This document shows positions 25,837 through 36,883 of a DNA stretch of 64,000 bases, one piece after another. The translations under genes and the position numbers were made by a program. Within the stretch, counting starts at the first letter, position 1, and every line of letters begins with the position of its first letter. Below the pieces are notes generated by a model. The model searched no databases, was not told the DNA's origin, and saw only the letters and a list, made by a program, of their open reading frames with translations. Location of the stretch: positions 50,528,181-50,592,180 of the forward strand of contig CM051025.1 in NCBI GenBank assembly GCA_027627225.1. The letters are read 5' to 3'. This DNA comes from Congeria kusceri. Lineage: Eukaryota > Mollusca > Bivalvia > Myida > Dreissenidae.

Positions 25837-26673
25837 TACGTATTTCAAAGTATAATTTGTATATTACTAGTAATGCGATTTATGTTAAATATAATATCGT
25901 GTATGAAATAGCTTTGTATGTACATGTTGTTAAGTATCGGTATACGTCTAGTTTTATGACTGGTGCAAGTAAAAATGCTTGTCAAAAACATTGTATGTGC
26001 ATTATAAAGTTGCACAACAGACACAAAATGTGTAGTTCATTTACGTTCCTGAAAACAATGCGACTGATTCACCTCTTAATTTGTTCAATAGTCGGAAACA
26101 CAGCAATATGTTTTATAAGTTTCTACTGTCGGACACCTATTTAAATGTACAAATATAGTATCTTACAGAAATGTACTTAGCGGACATGAGGTTTGCATTT
26201 CAAACGAAGCCCTTTCATACTATAAGTTCGTATTACGTTTCCCGTGAATTAAATGCTAATCTGCGAAGTAAATATTGTTTCTTCATTGACCCTTGACATT
26301 TTAATATTTATTGCATTTTGTACATTTTTATGCAGTCTTTTTCAATAAGTCAAAACTCTTAGATCAATATGCCTCATGTAAAGCGAATATTGTCAAGATG
26401 ACTTTCTCATGGCCTTGCATCATACTTGTTATTGTTTCTTTTCAAGTGCTATCTAGTATTTGTTACCATGTTTTCAACAAAAAGAAAGAGTAACACAGAA
26501 TGTAATCTTTAATTTTCAGCATTAGTTTTGTCGTTCAAATTGCAAAAACAATGTTGTTGTTTTACCTTATATAATAAAATATTTTCTTTTTAATGCTGAG
26601 ATTGTAAAGACGATTGTAATATTATATGGGCGATTGCGTGAAATAATTTGTGGAATTGGGACTTTACAAAGTC

Positions 26674-26679
26674 AATAAA
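26674..26679 (+). terminator. Candidate poly(A) signal of the intact receptor
   Basis: AATAAA in the context gtcaataaaattgtcac, about 840 bp after the stop codon. The same context (gtcaataaaat) is kept at 41703-41708 after the paralogue. A second conserved AATAAA lies at 26573-26578 (41594-41599 in unit 2). Which one is used cannot be read from sequence. Confidence 0.4.
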
Positions 26680-27173
26680 ATTGTCACTTATTAAAAAATC
26701 AGGTATTTATATTAGAATTAAGTATATGATTATGTTTAAATGTTCCATGAATTCTTAACCATATACCTGTACATAGATATTCCCTACAATTACCCTCTAC
26801 CCGGGGTTGTTGGCATACACTTCATTATTGAGTGTTACAACTGAAGTAATAGATACTGTTCACCAGCTACTGATTAATACTGGCATTCCAAATTCAAGGT
26901 AAACATAAAACCTTATACCAAAGAATGGTATCTTCCTTAAAAGTATGGGTTGCATACCATGTAGCTTTACAACATGCGGGTTGTATTACCAAGATGCTAT
27001 TTATCTATACTATCTGGTTTTAAAGTCAATAATCCGGTGGAAATAACACTTCTTAACCGATATTCTCAAACATACCACCAATAGCTAGATAGATATATTC
27101 ACGTGGATACCACAACCTGATAATAAAGCTACAAACCTCTGTCGAATGCTATTAACACTTTATTTACATCTAC

Positions 27174-27175
<2 letters not shown>

Positions 27176-27215
<40 letters not shown>
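27176..27215. repeat. Short (TA)n tract
   Basis: About 18 TA repeats after 'ctacttca'. The paralogous site near 43162 reads 'ctactgctatatacgtta' without expansion. Confidence 0.9.
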
Positions 27216-27218
<3 letters not shown>

Positions 27219-28353
27219 TATTCTAATAAGGCCATGTTTTAGATAGTTCAATTGTTCGGTAGGTGACAATGCCGCAAACTATACAAATGTATATACAAAA
27301 TACGGTCATGTAGCATCATTCACAGCATATAGGTTAAACAAACGTCACACATGATTATAAAATTCTAAATCAGACAAACAAATAGATGTTTCTTTTATCC
27401 AATATGTCATATATTGCACACGAGGCAACATTTGTATACATTACAAAATGCATACATATATTTACACAAGATATAAAATATAGCGAAGCAAGGATCTTTA
27501 TTAAATACGTATTTATATGTAGATATTGCATTTAAATGACTTTATGAAACAAATGCCCGATATGAACGATATGTGATAGATGAGCATTTGTGTGCGTCAT
27601 AACAACTAGTGGTGTTGTGAAACTAAAAATAATATTGCCTTTATTTTGTTTAGTATTTACTAAAATATTTTAAATAAAAGCGCATACGCTATTGAACTTA
27701 GTGTTAATTAATTTATCTACCAGATTTCTACTACACAAACGTGATTGGTATAATTCCTTTTCTAATTGTTTGCGACGATAAGTAACGTAAGTGCGCTCAT
27801 AATTACATTTCTTGGAATAATTGATAGGATCCCAGTTCTCATCATTGTCTTATCCGTTGATGTATTATTGTACACCTAAAGCACGCCTTCTTATAGTCAA
27901 ATATACGATCACCATCACTAAGGATGTTGTCCTTCGAGTATTGCGAGTATAAACAAACACAGAATAACAATAACGATAATCGTAACTATGCAATGCGTGC
28001 AAACGTGTAAATCGCCAGTTTAAGTAAGTAAACAAATGACATACTGCAAGTGCTGTATTTCAATAGTATTTATACGATATTATAACTTGAAGGAACTCCC
28101 CTATTTGAACCTTACATAAACTTCCATTTTGTATAGTAGAACACAGCCAATGAACACACCATGTGTTGCTATGGTTGCCATGGTGACGTTTGGTCCGCAG
28201 TTTCAAATTGCTGTCATTGTCAACTGCACTTCCCCCGGATTGGCCATGGCACTCCTATAACAAATACCACAGTTGTTTCTTATTTACCTGCTACGCTAAT
28301 GGTTCCAGTTTGGTCCGTTATGTAACGAGTGGTGTTTGACAACGCTTTAAATT

Positions 28354-28787
28354 GACCTGTTCACAGATTGGCAAATTGACAATTTTCAAAAATTTTGTCA
28401 TAGATCTAGATCCCAGAAAGAAAAATAGATTATATATCAAAAAGCAAATTAACAAAGACAAAGAAATCTATTGGAAATATAGTGTCGTTCATGGAAAATC
28501 ATCAATTGAAATAGATAAAATTATAAAGCGTTTATTTTAGAAAACACTTGTATCACTTACATTGCATTAAACATTCACGACAAGTCAGGATAGACGAGTG
28601 GTTAGAGAGATAGATTTTTTGTTCCCTGCTGAAGTGGTTCGAGTCCCGGCTATAGCAATTATTTTTAATTTACTTTTATTTTCTTTCTAAATTAATATTA
28701 TGTGTTTTTGGTTAGTCAAATGTCTGTAGTTTTTGCAGTTAAGACATTAAATGACTTTTTTTAAATACCTAAATCTGTGAACAGGTC
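28354..28787. mobile_element. 434 bp TIR element carrying a tRNA-like segment
   Basis: The ends are a perfect 16 bp inverted repeat, GACCTGTTCACAGATT at 28354 and its complement ending at 28787. Inside, at about 28590-28655, is a tRNA-like sequence with an A-box-like 'tagacgagtggttagag' and a B box 'ggttcgagtccc'. The unit 2 locus near 45262 lacks the whole element while the flanks (gtccgttatgta..., gtttgataaaatt...) continue, so it is an insertion younger than the GPCR-unit duplication. It encodes no protein; the 62-codon ORF at 28352-28540 starts in the TIR. It looks like a MITE that contains a Pol III promoter-like box rather than an ordinary SINE. Confidence 0.7.
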
Positions 28788-29600
28788 CCTTTTATACTTT
28801 AATACAAGAATAAAAGTGATGTCAATAATTTGATAAAATTGTGTATTTGCAACTAACTACAGTAGAATAAATTTGTATTGTCTTCTGTGTTGAAAATAAA
28901 ATACGCTTCAATTCAGGTCAATTCTTATTTAAATTTACTTTACATAGTAAATGTATGATACCTGTCCGAGAACACAATATATAATATTTCCCATACAAAC
29001 CAAATGAACAATGCTCTTTGTATTAATAAAATACAATTAATATATTGCATGAAGTATACATTATTTCCAAATGTGCAGTGCCAGTTGTTTTATATTACAA
29101 AATATCAGTTCTACTTATGTATACCTTAAATTAAATTTGATTTGTAGTATAATAGTATAGCACGAGTGGTTCGAGTTTCGGACTGTGCCGATATCCGATA
29201 ACATAGAAAGACAACAACAGTTAATGAACCAGTATTGGTTGTTACAGAGTTATTAACTTCGAAGCGCATAACAACATTGAGACGATAGCATCATGTTCGT
29301 GAAAAAAAGTGTCTGAGAGTGAAATATGTATATATAGATTGTAGCCTAAGAAATAGGAGAATCTATTTTAGAAGAAAAATCAAGCTCAATACCTGTTGCG
29401 ATATCACGTTAATTTCATAACTAGCAATGTCCCCAATAAATAAAAGTTTCAATTTCAGACAAGTTTGGATTTATATTTGTGGTTCCAAATTATTGCAAAC
29501 ATGTTATTCTCAGATAGTTATATTACCATATAACGATAAGATGTTTATAATGTTCAGCCCGTGCGTGTGAACAAGAAACAATGTAAGTACCTAAATATAA

Positions 29601-30800
29601 ACAATAATAACAACGTTTATTCTCAGTTTAGTAACAGGTTGAGTAAATTTACTTTCAAACGCGTGGCTTAACATATGTTTATATATTGTAGGTTTGTTGC
29701 TAAATGTTTTTTCGTTTTATTTTACGTGTCCCCAAATGTTTCCTTAATCTTATATTCTAAGAAATTGTACATACGAAGGAGTGTTTTTGTTTGGTTACTT
29801 ACATTTTCAAATATCAGTTATTATGTTTAAATAAAAAGCTGTGCTATAATAAATAAATTGCCACGAACAATGTCCTATTGCTAGTCCATATTTTACATGT
29901 ATTTGCATGTGCGCTTAAACAAGGAATTCAGTTTGTTCCATCCATTATTAATATTGTCAATTGTTGAACTAAGAAAATTGTGTAAGTCTTCAAATCGTTA
30001 TTCAGTATTCGATACCTTACAGCTTCGTTGTTGTACCGTTTAATTATTAACACCATAAATCCAATCCCTACCGTCTTGTTGACGTTCGGTTCTGATCATG
30101 ACCGTGAGTTGTTTGCTTACAGGACGTATTTATGTCTTTGTGTCAAGTCACCGATGTAACTTTCAGAAGAACACCTTTAAAAGACGAGAAAATGAATGGA
30201 AGATTAACAACTTAGATCAACAACTTTGCATGAACTAGGATAGTTATGCTTCGACCTAATCTACAGTAATGATAAATCATACTGAAACGTTCGAACGTTT
30301 TCCATGTAAACCACTTTCAGACGAATCAATAAGACCTTCGTGACATACTTACTAGTCTAGTGGTTTGAATGCATGCACATGTTTACTACCTAGGGCAAAT
30401 GTACACTTTGCAAATTATTAGAACGCGTTTCCAATTCTTCGATTAGTACCGTTTCTAATAAAAAGTTTCGTTCATGCCCACTAGCACGGATCGACCAATT
30501 ATTCAGTAAAAAAAATGTTTGGGACATACAATACGTTCGTTGTAATTGGTCTCTCATTTGTAAAGTTTTACATTAATACATGTTCGATGTTATAAAGTGC
30601 GTATATTATGCAATTCAAATTTGAATATTTTGATATAAACGGAAAGAACTCTAAATTCTTGATCAAAATCAACATTGCTTATATACAAACTGTCGTCTTT
30701 AATTGCGCTAATTATGTTTTACAACCAGAATGCATGTTGAAAAGTAATAGGCAACTAGAACATTTATGCAGAAACCATGTAGCATCAGTGTCATGTTTAT
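29601..30800. other. Intergenic spacer between GPCR units, no feature seen
   Basis: AT-rich sequence with no protein-like ORF, no RNA gene and no clear repeat partner that I could line up by eye. The 68-codon ORF at 30608-30814 has no recognisable domain. Confidence 0.55.
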
Positions 30801-30956
30801 TACCAATTCCATGAAACAAAGACTATCTCCTAGGCAACATGGTCACATGGAATATCTGTAGAGGGAATATGCTTTCAGTAACATTTTTAGAAGAAAACTC
30901 TTTTCATATTTCAACTTGACGAGCATGCAAAGTACAGTGTCTTTAACAATGATGAC

Positions 30957-30968
30957 GACGACGACGAC

Positions 30969-31016
<48 letters not shown>
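30957..31016. repeat. (GAC)/(GAT)n trinucleotide run
   Basis: About four gac then fifteen gat triplets, followed by gct/gtt-rich sequence to 31130. It is paralogous to 15569-15725. The 123- and 79-codon minus-strand ORFs (poly-I, poly-S) are repeat products. Confidence 0.95.
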
Positions 31017-32096
31017 ACTGATTGTGTCGATAAGATTATTATACTTATGCTGCTGCTGATTTTGTTGTTTTTTTTTGCTGCTGTAGCTGTTGCTGTTGAT
31101 ACGGCTGCAGCTGCTGACGTTGATGCTGATGATGCAAACATACCTGTCATGTACCAACAAACAAATAGTCGCCAACAATAAGTAAATCACACATTTTGCT
31201 TCGATATTTTTCATTAAAAATTATATTAGGTCATTATATAATGCGAGTATGTGGATACACTAGTAGCCAAAAAGTTTGTAAGGCAAGTGGCAAAATATTT
31301 AAAAAAAAAAAAATTTAATCAAAGGAAAGAGACCACTGGTATTAACTGGTTTAAACGGAAATTAGTATGTTTGGTTAGTTTAATACACCTCTTTGTACAT
31401 CCTCCTAAGGCAATGCACCTTACAGGTCACATGGACCTGATGAAAGTATTTATAGATGATATATTTTGGGACATAAAGAGCTAATTCAAACACCGGTTGC
31501 GAGTACTATGAAGCGTAATAAAATTGTTATAACAAGTAAAATACGTGCACTTAGAAACAGGCTATTGCAGAGTCTCTAAGCATTATGTTTTTAAACATGC
31601 AACACATTATGCATGCAAGATTGCACAATCTGCATTGTCAGAGATTCATTGTTATTTGTTCTTTCAATCGCTTTCATGAAGACATAACAAATCAGTTCAA
31701 AGGAATCAATTTCCTGTCAATATTCTCAAACGAACAAAACATTTCTCCGCACTCACGAACTATCTAAACCATTATAGTCATGTGTTAATCATGTGATTTA
31801 TTACAATTACAGTTTGTAAAAAGTTCACTTTATGAAAAAAACAAAAACTTTTAACTAATGACACCCCTACTTTTGCTATTTACTTGTATGTAACCGAAAT
31901 ATTTACCGGAGTGTCCTGCAATAAGACCACCAAATTAATGCGCTATATTTGTTATTTTTGACTCGTTGCAAAAGTGTTTTTCGTTGTTACCAAAACTCAT
32001 TCTGAATATTTTGACAACAAATTACTGCAATTTATTAATTTTAAACTGTACTATGGACAATCGAGAGCTTGAGATTTTGACTCAGTAGGCTACGAA

Positions 32097-32136
32097 CAAA
32101 GATCTATAAATAAACATGTTTATTTATAGATCTTTG
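32097..32136. repeat. Perfect 40 bp palindrome without spacer
   Basis: Arms of 20 bp (caaagatctataaataaaca and its complement) meet directly at 32116/32117. It lies in a segment (31790-32440) that has no counterpart in unit 1, so it may be part of an inserted element. The rest of that segment shows no gene. Confidence 0.9.
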
Positions 32137-33780
32137 GCTAAGAAGCGCTAACAATCGGTGCGCCTAACTACTAGCTTCATCGGTTATTCTGGCCCTTGCA
32201 GATTAACGTGTTAACTGGCAGGTATATATAAATCCGTTTGCATAAGATAATTAGCTCGAACAAAATATAGTTTCGTTACTTACAAATTACTTTTCATTAT
32301 GATGTCGTATACTATAAAATAAGAAGCCAAATTACAAATTTTAAAGGTGGGAAATTGAACTTCTTTCAAACAAATGTTTCCTTTTAGCAAAAAAGCACTC
32401 ATAATTAACATGCTTTTAGTTTCTTTTGTCGCCAACAGTCTTTCTACGCTGTGAGCGTTTTTAAAATCCCGGTTCATTAGATTGCCTTTGTGTATTCATA
32501 ATTGCAAACTATATGTAAATAGGCAAAGATTGGTGTACACTTACTAACGTTTTGACAATTAATAATTGCACTGCGTTCAGTTTAACAGTTGAGTGCATTT
32601 TATCAATGCACACATTTAATGTTAATGCGAAAAAGTACATCAATTGATTTCTTTATAAGTAATACTTTTATCGTTTTATATTTAATCATTAGTTTAGCAC
32701 AGAAATATTAGTACATTTACGTATTTCTTAACATGTTTATTTGTTGTTATTGTTCTTGTTTTATGTTAATATCTATCACAAGTCATAATATATATTTTTT
32801 TATGAAATTGTTTCTGTAATAAATACGTACATATATACATATGAAATCAACATTATAATAAGTACAACTTGTACATATCTCAAGCAATAATTATATAACG
32901 AAACATTAACAATTTAACAAGCTATGTATATTATTTTCATTTAATGATAATAGTTGAAAAATATACTCATTTTCATTTTCCAGTTTGATATTGAAGAATG
33001 GCCTGTTACACTTACGATTCGTATGTGCGTAACCCTATCACAAACATTGTTTAGATTCATGAACATATTTACTTCGAATAATTTTTTATAAATTTTAAGA
33101 TGTTTATCACAACTGATATACTATGTACCTTTTTTGTTATAAATGATTATACGTATACTATTAGCACTTAACATCAACAAATGCAAGCAGTAAAAATGTA
33201 CACAATCTTTCTATGTGAAGTCTACAAAATTTGTTGCGGGTTTCAGAAAGTTAAAGTATTAAACTTAAGTTATCCAAATAAAGCATTTAAAATAGTGTCA
33301 GGTAATGCATAAATACTCCGAAAATATAGCAATTAACTTGCAATGACAAGAGCTGTTAGGGGATAACGCTTCGAAGTATTTCAGTTAGTACATATTTTGG
33401 AAAGTGGATCGAGCATACACTTTTTAAATTTTGGAACAAAACCTTTTACCACAAAAGCTATGTAGTTTAAACATGTTTATTTCTCTTGTACAACTGGCAA
33501 ATATACAAATAGATTCACAATACAATAAGAATAAGAAAGGGATTGAAACGAAAGAATTAAATTCTTATATGGTTTTTCTCCTTGAAATTGTTTCTACACA
33601 TAAAAATGGCAAGGTTTTATAGAACAAACGAATGGCATTTATGCCAGACAAAGATGTATACGTTATGGATATGCTAAGTTTTAGAAAGACAAACAAATGA
33701 GGCGAAAAGAAAACAAGGAGTGGAGGACTGGTGATGCGCGGATTAAGTAAACAGCAGACGACGGAATCGGAATCGGATTG

Positions 33781-34388
33781 TTAAATAAATCGTCGGGATT
33801 CGATTATATACTCTTGGACGTGAAGAAATATGGTGGCATTTTCATTATCGTCTAGATTTATATTGCCGAATAGAATTAGATTGAGGTCTACGTTGCGACT
33901 TATTCCAGAAATATTGTTAATTAATTTAGCTCGTATTGTGTTAACGTATGGGCACATAAAAAAGAAGTTATAATTCGATTCAATATCACCACAGGAACAC
34001 AGTGGCGAAGCAACGACATGTTTTGCATAAAGATGTTCATTTAGCGAACTTGAATTGGTTCTTAACCGCGTGTGAAGTATTTGTAGATAACGCTTACCAA
34101 CATAATAGTACGAAGGGTTCTTTACTAAGATTCTGTTAAGATTGTATTTAAAGTTATTCAACGTGTCGCTATTTTTAACTTCTTCTGGTAAACTATTCCA
34201 TTTTCTAGTAACTGCGGGTAAAAACGAATTATAATACAGAGTTTTTCTAGTTACTGATGTTCGAAGATCATTAGCGTTTCGAAGATTATACCTAGAAACA
34301 GCACCAATATTTTGAGGTACCAGATCCGTCAAATACTGAGGTGTAACTAAATTTAGCATTTTATAAAATAATATAAGCTGATAAAAGC
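33781..34388 (-). pseudogene. 5'-truncated LINE fragment: C-terminal end of a non-LTR retrotransposon reverse transcriptase ORF
   Basis: The minus-strand ORF 34479-33781 translates to 232 residues. From about residue 32 it resembles the region after the RT palm in Jockey/CR1-type elements: FYKMLNLVTPQYLTDLVP, YNLRNANDLR, the W-N-S-L-P-E-E motif, then a Cys-rich end C-S-C-G...F-F-F-M-C-P-Y. No RT catalytic block or endonuclease is present, so it is the usual 5'-truncated copy. The first 31 residues come from an adjacent, different repeat (34389-34479), which recurs at about 34565-34665, so the ORF is a chance fusion. It is in an insertion of about 2 kb that unit 1 lacks. Non-functional. Confidence 0.85.
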
Positions 34389-34808
34389 TATGTAAAAAGT
34401 GGGCATACCTCTGTAAAAATACTAAAACAGTGTTATGGAGATTAATTGAACCTGACGCTGGAGTTGATGGCATAGGCATATTCCAAGTTTCAAGTGAATA
34501 ACATATGTAGTTTTCAAGGTATAAGACTTTTAATATGAACCTTATCGCGAAAATCTATGGGAAAAAGTAGCATAACTCTGTCAAAATAAAAAACAGAGTT
34601 ATAGGAAATATTGCCCTTTATACTGGAGTTGATGACAAGGGTATATTCCAAGATTCAAGTGAATAACTACATAAGTGAATAACTTATTTAGTTTTGAAGT
34701 TAAAAGTCTTTTGAATAAAACCTTTAACCAATTCAGACGAGGATGCCGACGCCAACGTCGACGCCGGAGCGAGCAGGAAAGCTCACCTATTCTTCGAATA
34801 GTCGAGCT
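34389..34808. repeat. Repeat abutting the LINE, with internal duplication and GC-rich end
   Basis: Two similar blocks lie in tandem: 34389-34540 and 34562-34735 share 'ctggagttgatg', 'atattccaag.ttcaagtgaataac' and 'agtcttttgaa/aagacttttaa'. The right end is GC-rich, with gacgcc-type triplets, then a 6 bp stem hairpin (ctattc-ttc-gaatag) and cgagcta at about 34808. I associate this end with dispersed bivalve repeats but cannot name the family. Confidence 0.5.
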
Positions 34809-35053
34809 ATAAATGATTATAATAGTATGTGTTCATCTGATCATATATGTTTAATGTGCCGCTTATAAATTATAAAGCAATTATTATCAACTGTATTAAT
34901 AAAAGCAATTCGTAATATTATTGCTTGTTATAACTTCATGCATACAATCAAGTGAATAATGGGATAACGGCGAATAATTATATATTTGTGGATATAACAA
35001 ATAGTTCGGACTTTCTAAGAGGAGAAAACTTGTTATAATACATTTTCTGATAA

Positions 35054-35125
35054 GAAGCGATTGCTTAGTTTAATGACGTGACATATAAAGAAGCGATTGC
35101 TTAGTTTAATGACGTGACATATATT
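35054..35125. repeat. 36 bp tandem duplication (2 copies)
   Basis: The block starting gaagcgattgcttagtttaa occurs at 35054 and 35090 with no difference. Unit 1 has one version (19157-19180). Confidence 0.85.
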
Positions 35126-36875
35126 TCATAATATGCCTCAAGCATGCCAGACTTATCATTTACCTTATTTAGTTTCCTAATGCGTAATAAATTGAGGTCG
35201 CTGTTATGTGAAACAGATCCTTTTGACCAGGAATATTGACATACTTTATTATAAGGCAACAAGCGGAATTACTAAATATCAAAAGTCTAAAACATTTCGA
35301 TCCATAAATAGCTGTATACTGAAGCAAAATACTTCTTAACTTGTATGGATAATTATTGATATTAATCTATTGTCTAGTTGATGGCCAGGAACAATGCAAC
35401 TGATTTCAAAACGCAAGTAAATGCTCACGGTAAACATGTGCAATGCTAGCGGAACCGAAACACATGTGACTGGTATATTACCAATAATTTCGATAATAAT
35501 TAGGCAGAATCGATCATGAAATAAAATCGATAACAGCCGAAGATTTCCGAGTAATACCGAATAGCTGACTGTCTATTGGGTAGTACTATTGATTTGATCA
35601 GCTTGACTATCTGGCTTAAGAAGAAAGGCGCGATTGTTCAGTATGTACAAAATGGCAATAAATGTACTGCTGCATTCTAACTTCTTATGCAATATATACA
35701 TATGGACTGTACTGGAGATAAAAGCTGAAGTGTGTATGCGAAAGAGATCAAATGAGAAGCCATTGAATACATGACTTTTCAGCACCAAAGGTATCTCTTG
35801 TTAAATCGCTTGAGCCAAATTACTTTTCTTTCTTAAATACGTGTATTTGACATAGTAGCTCAGTTGATTTAATGTTTAGTACTTGTAATTTAAAATCATA
35901 CATCCGAAGTGGCGAATAATTTACAGATTTAAATGACGTAAGTAAACTGAATTAATAAGTATCAATTTCAAATATGTGTTTAAATTTAAGATTATTCTAA
36001 CATGATTTTATGTTGTAATACAGTACTTAGAAGAGGAAATATAACAAATGCATGATTTGCCTCGTGACGCCATTACTGGTCACTTATTGGATATTTACCT
36101 TTGACAAGGAGGTAATATTTTTGAGAGCATTTGTGGACTGATTGTCTGTTTGGAACTTAACACATCGAATGATGAACGTATGTGCAGGAGCTTTTCTGTT
36201 AAGGTTGAAAGTGGGTCAATTAAAAAATGATTAGATTTTATTCGTGACTCGCGTCACCGACTGGATCCAGGATTTTTAAGTATTCTTTATTTCCGGGAGA
36301 TAGCGAAAATTGTTTGCATTGTCAGAGGTTTGCACTCTCCTAGTTGTTTTGAGTTGTGTTTGTTTGTGACATACAGTTTTTGGTAGGCAAAAGTTCAATG
36401 TTCTTATATAAATGACTACGTTTAAACATTTTTATCGTCGATGTTGCTAGAGTTTCATAAGATTTGTTCATTTGCAGGCATTTACGCTGATCGTATGTAA
36501 ATTTTTATAGGAGCAAACGCGATGGTAACTGGCAGGCTAATTAACCTATTAACTCACACGTGTTTTGCAATCAGTAAAGCCATACAAGACCATGTTTAGC
36601 ACGCTCACAGATCGTGATTTCAAACAAAGTCATGCGGCAACAAAAACATATAAGTATAGATAAGTAATAATTTATAGAGATGTTTTAATTGCGTATGTAC
36701 ATTTTTATATAACTGTTTTAATGGCCAAGTATCGTGCGATTTGATGTTCTCAGTTAATAGTCAATGTTGTTAATGCATTCTTAAATGAAAATCTTTTTTT
36801 AGGCTTGTCAACCACGAATGCGAATAATTAGTTTGAGCTACATGGTTGTATGTTGAGCTTCTTTTTTTATGTCTT

Positions 36876-36883
36876 TGACGTCA
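36876..36883. promoter_or_regulatory. Conserved CRE palindrome upstream of receptor paralogue
   Basis: TGACGTCA at the position paralogous to 20985-20992, about 3.2 kb upstream of the second receptor and preceded by the same conserved block. A candidate CREB/ATF site only. Confidence 0.3.

Noticed and set aside
29155..29215. B-box-like 'gtggttcgagtttcgg', conserved at about 45580 in unit 2
   Set aside because: Possibly an old SINE or tRNA relic, but no A box, body or ends can be defined.
34740..34808. Helitron 3' end (hairpin followed by CTRR)
   Set aside because: There is a hairpin, but the following bases do not match CTRR at a defined end, and no 5' end was found.
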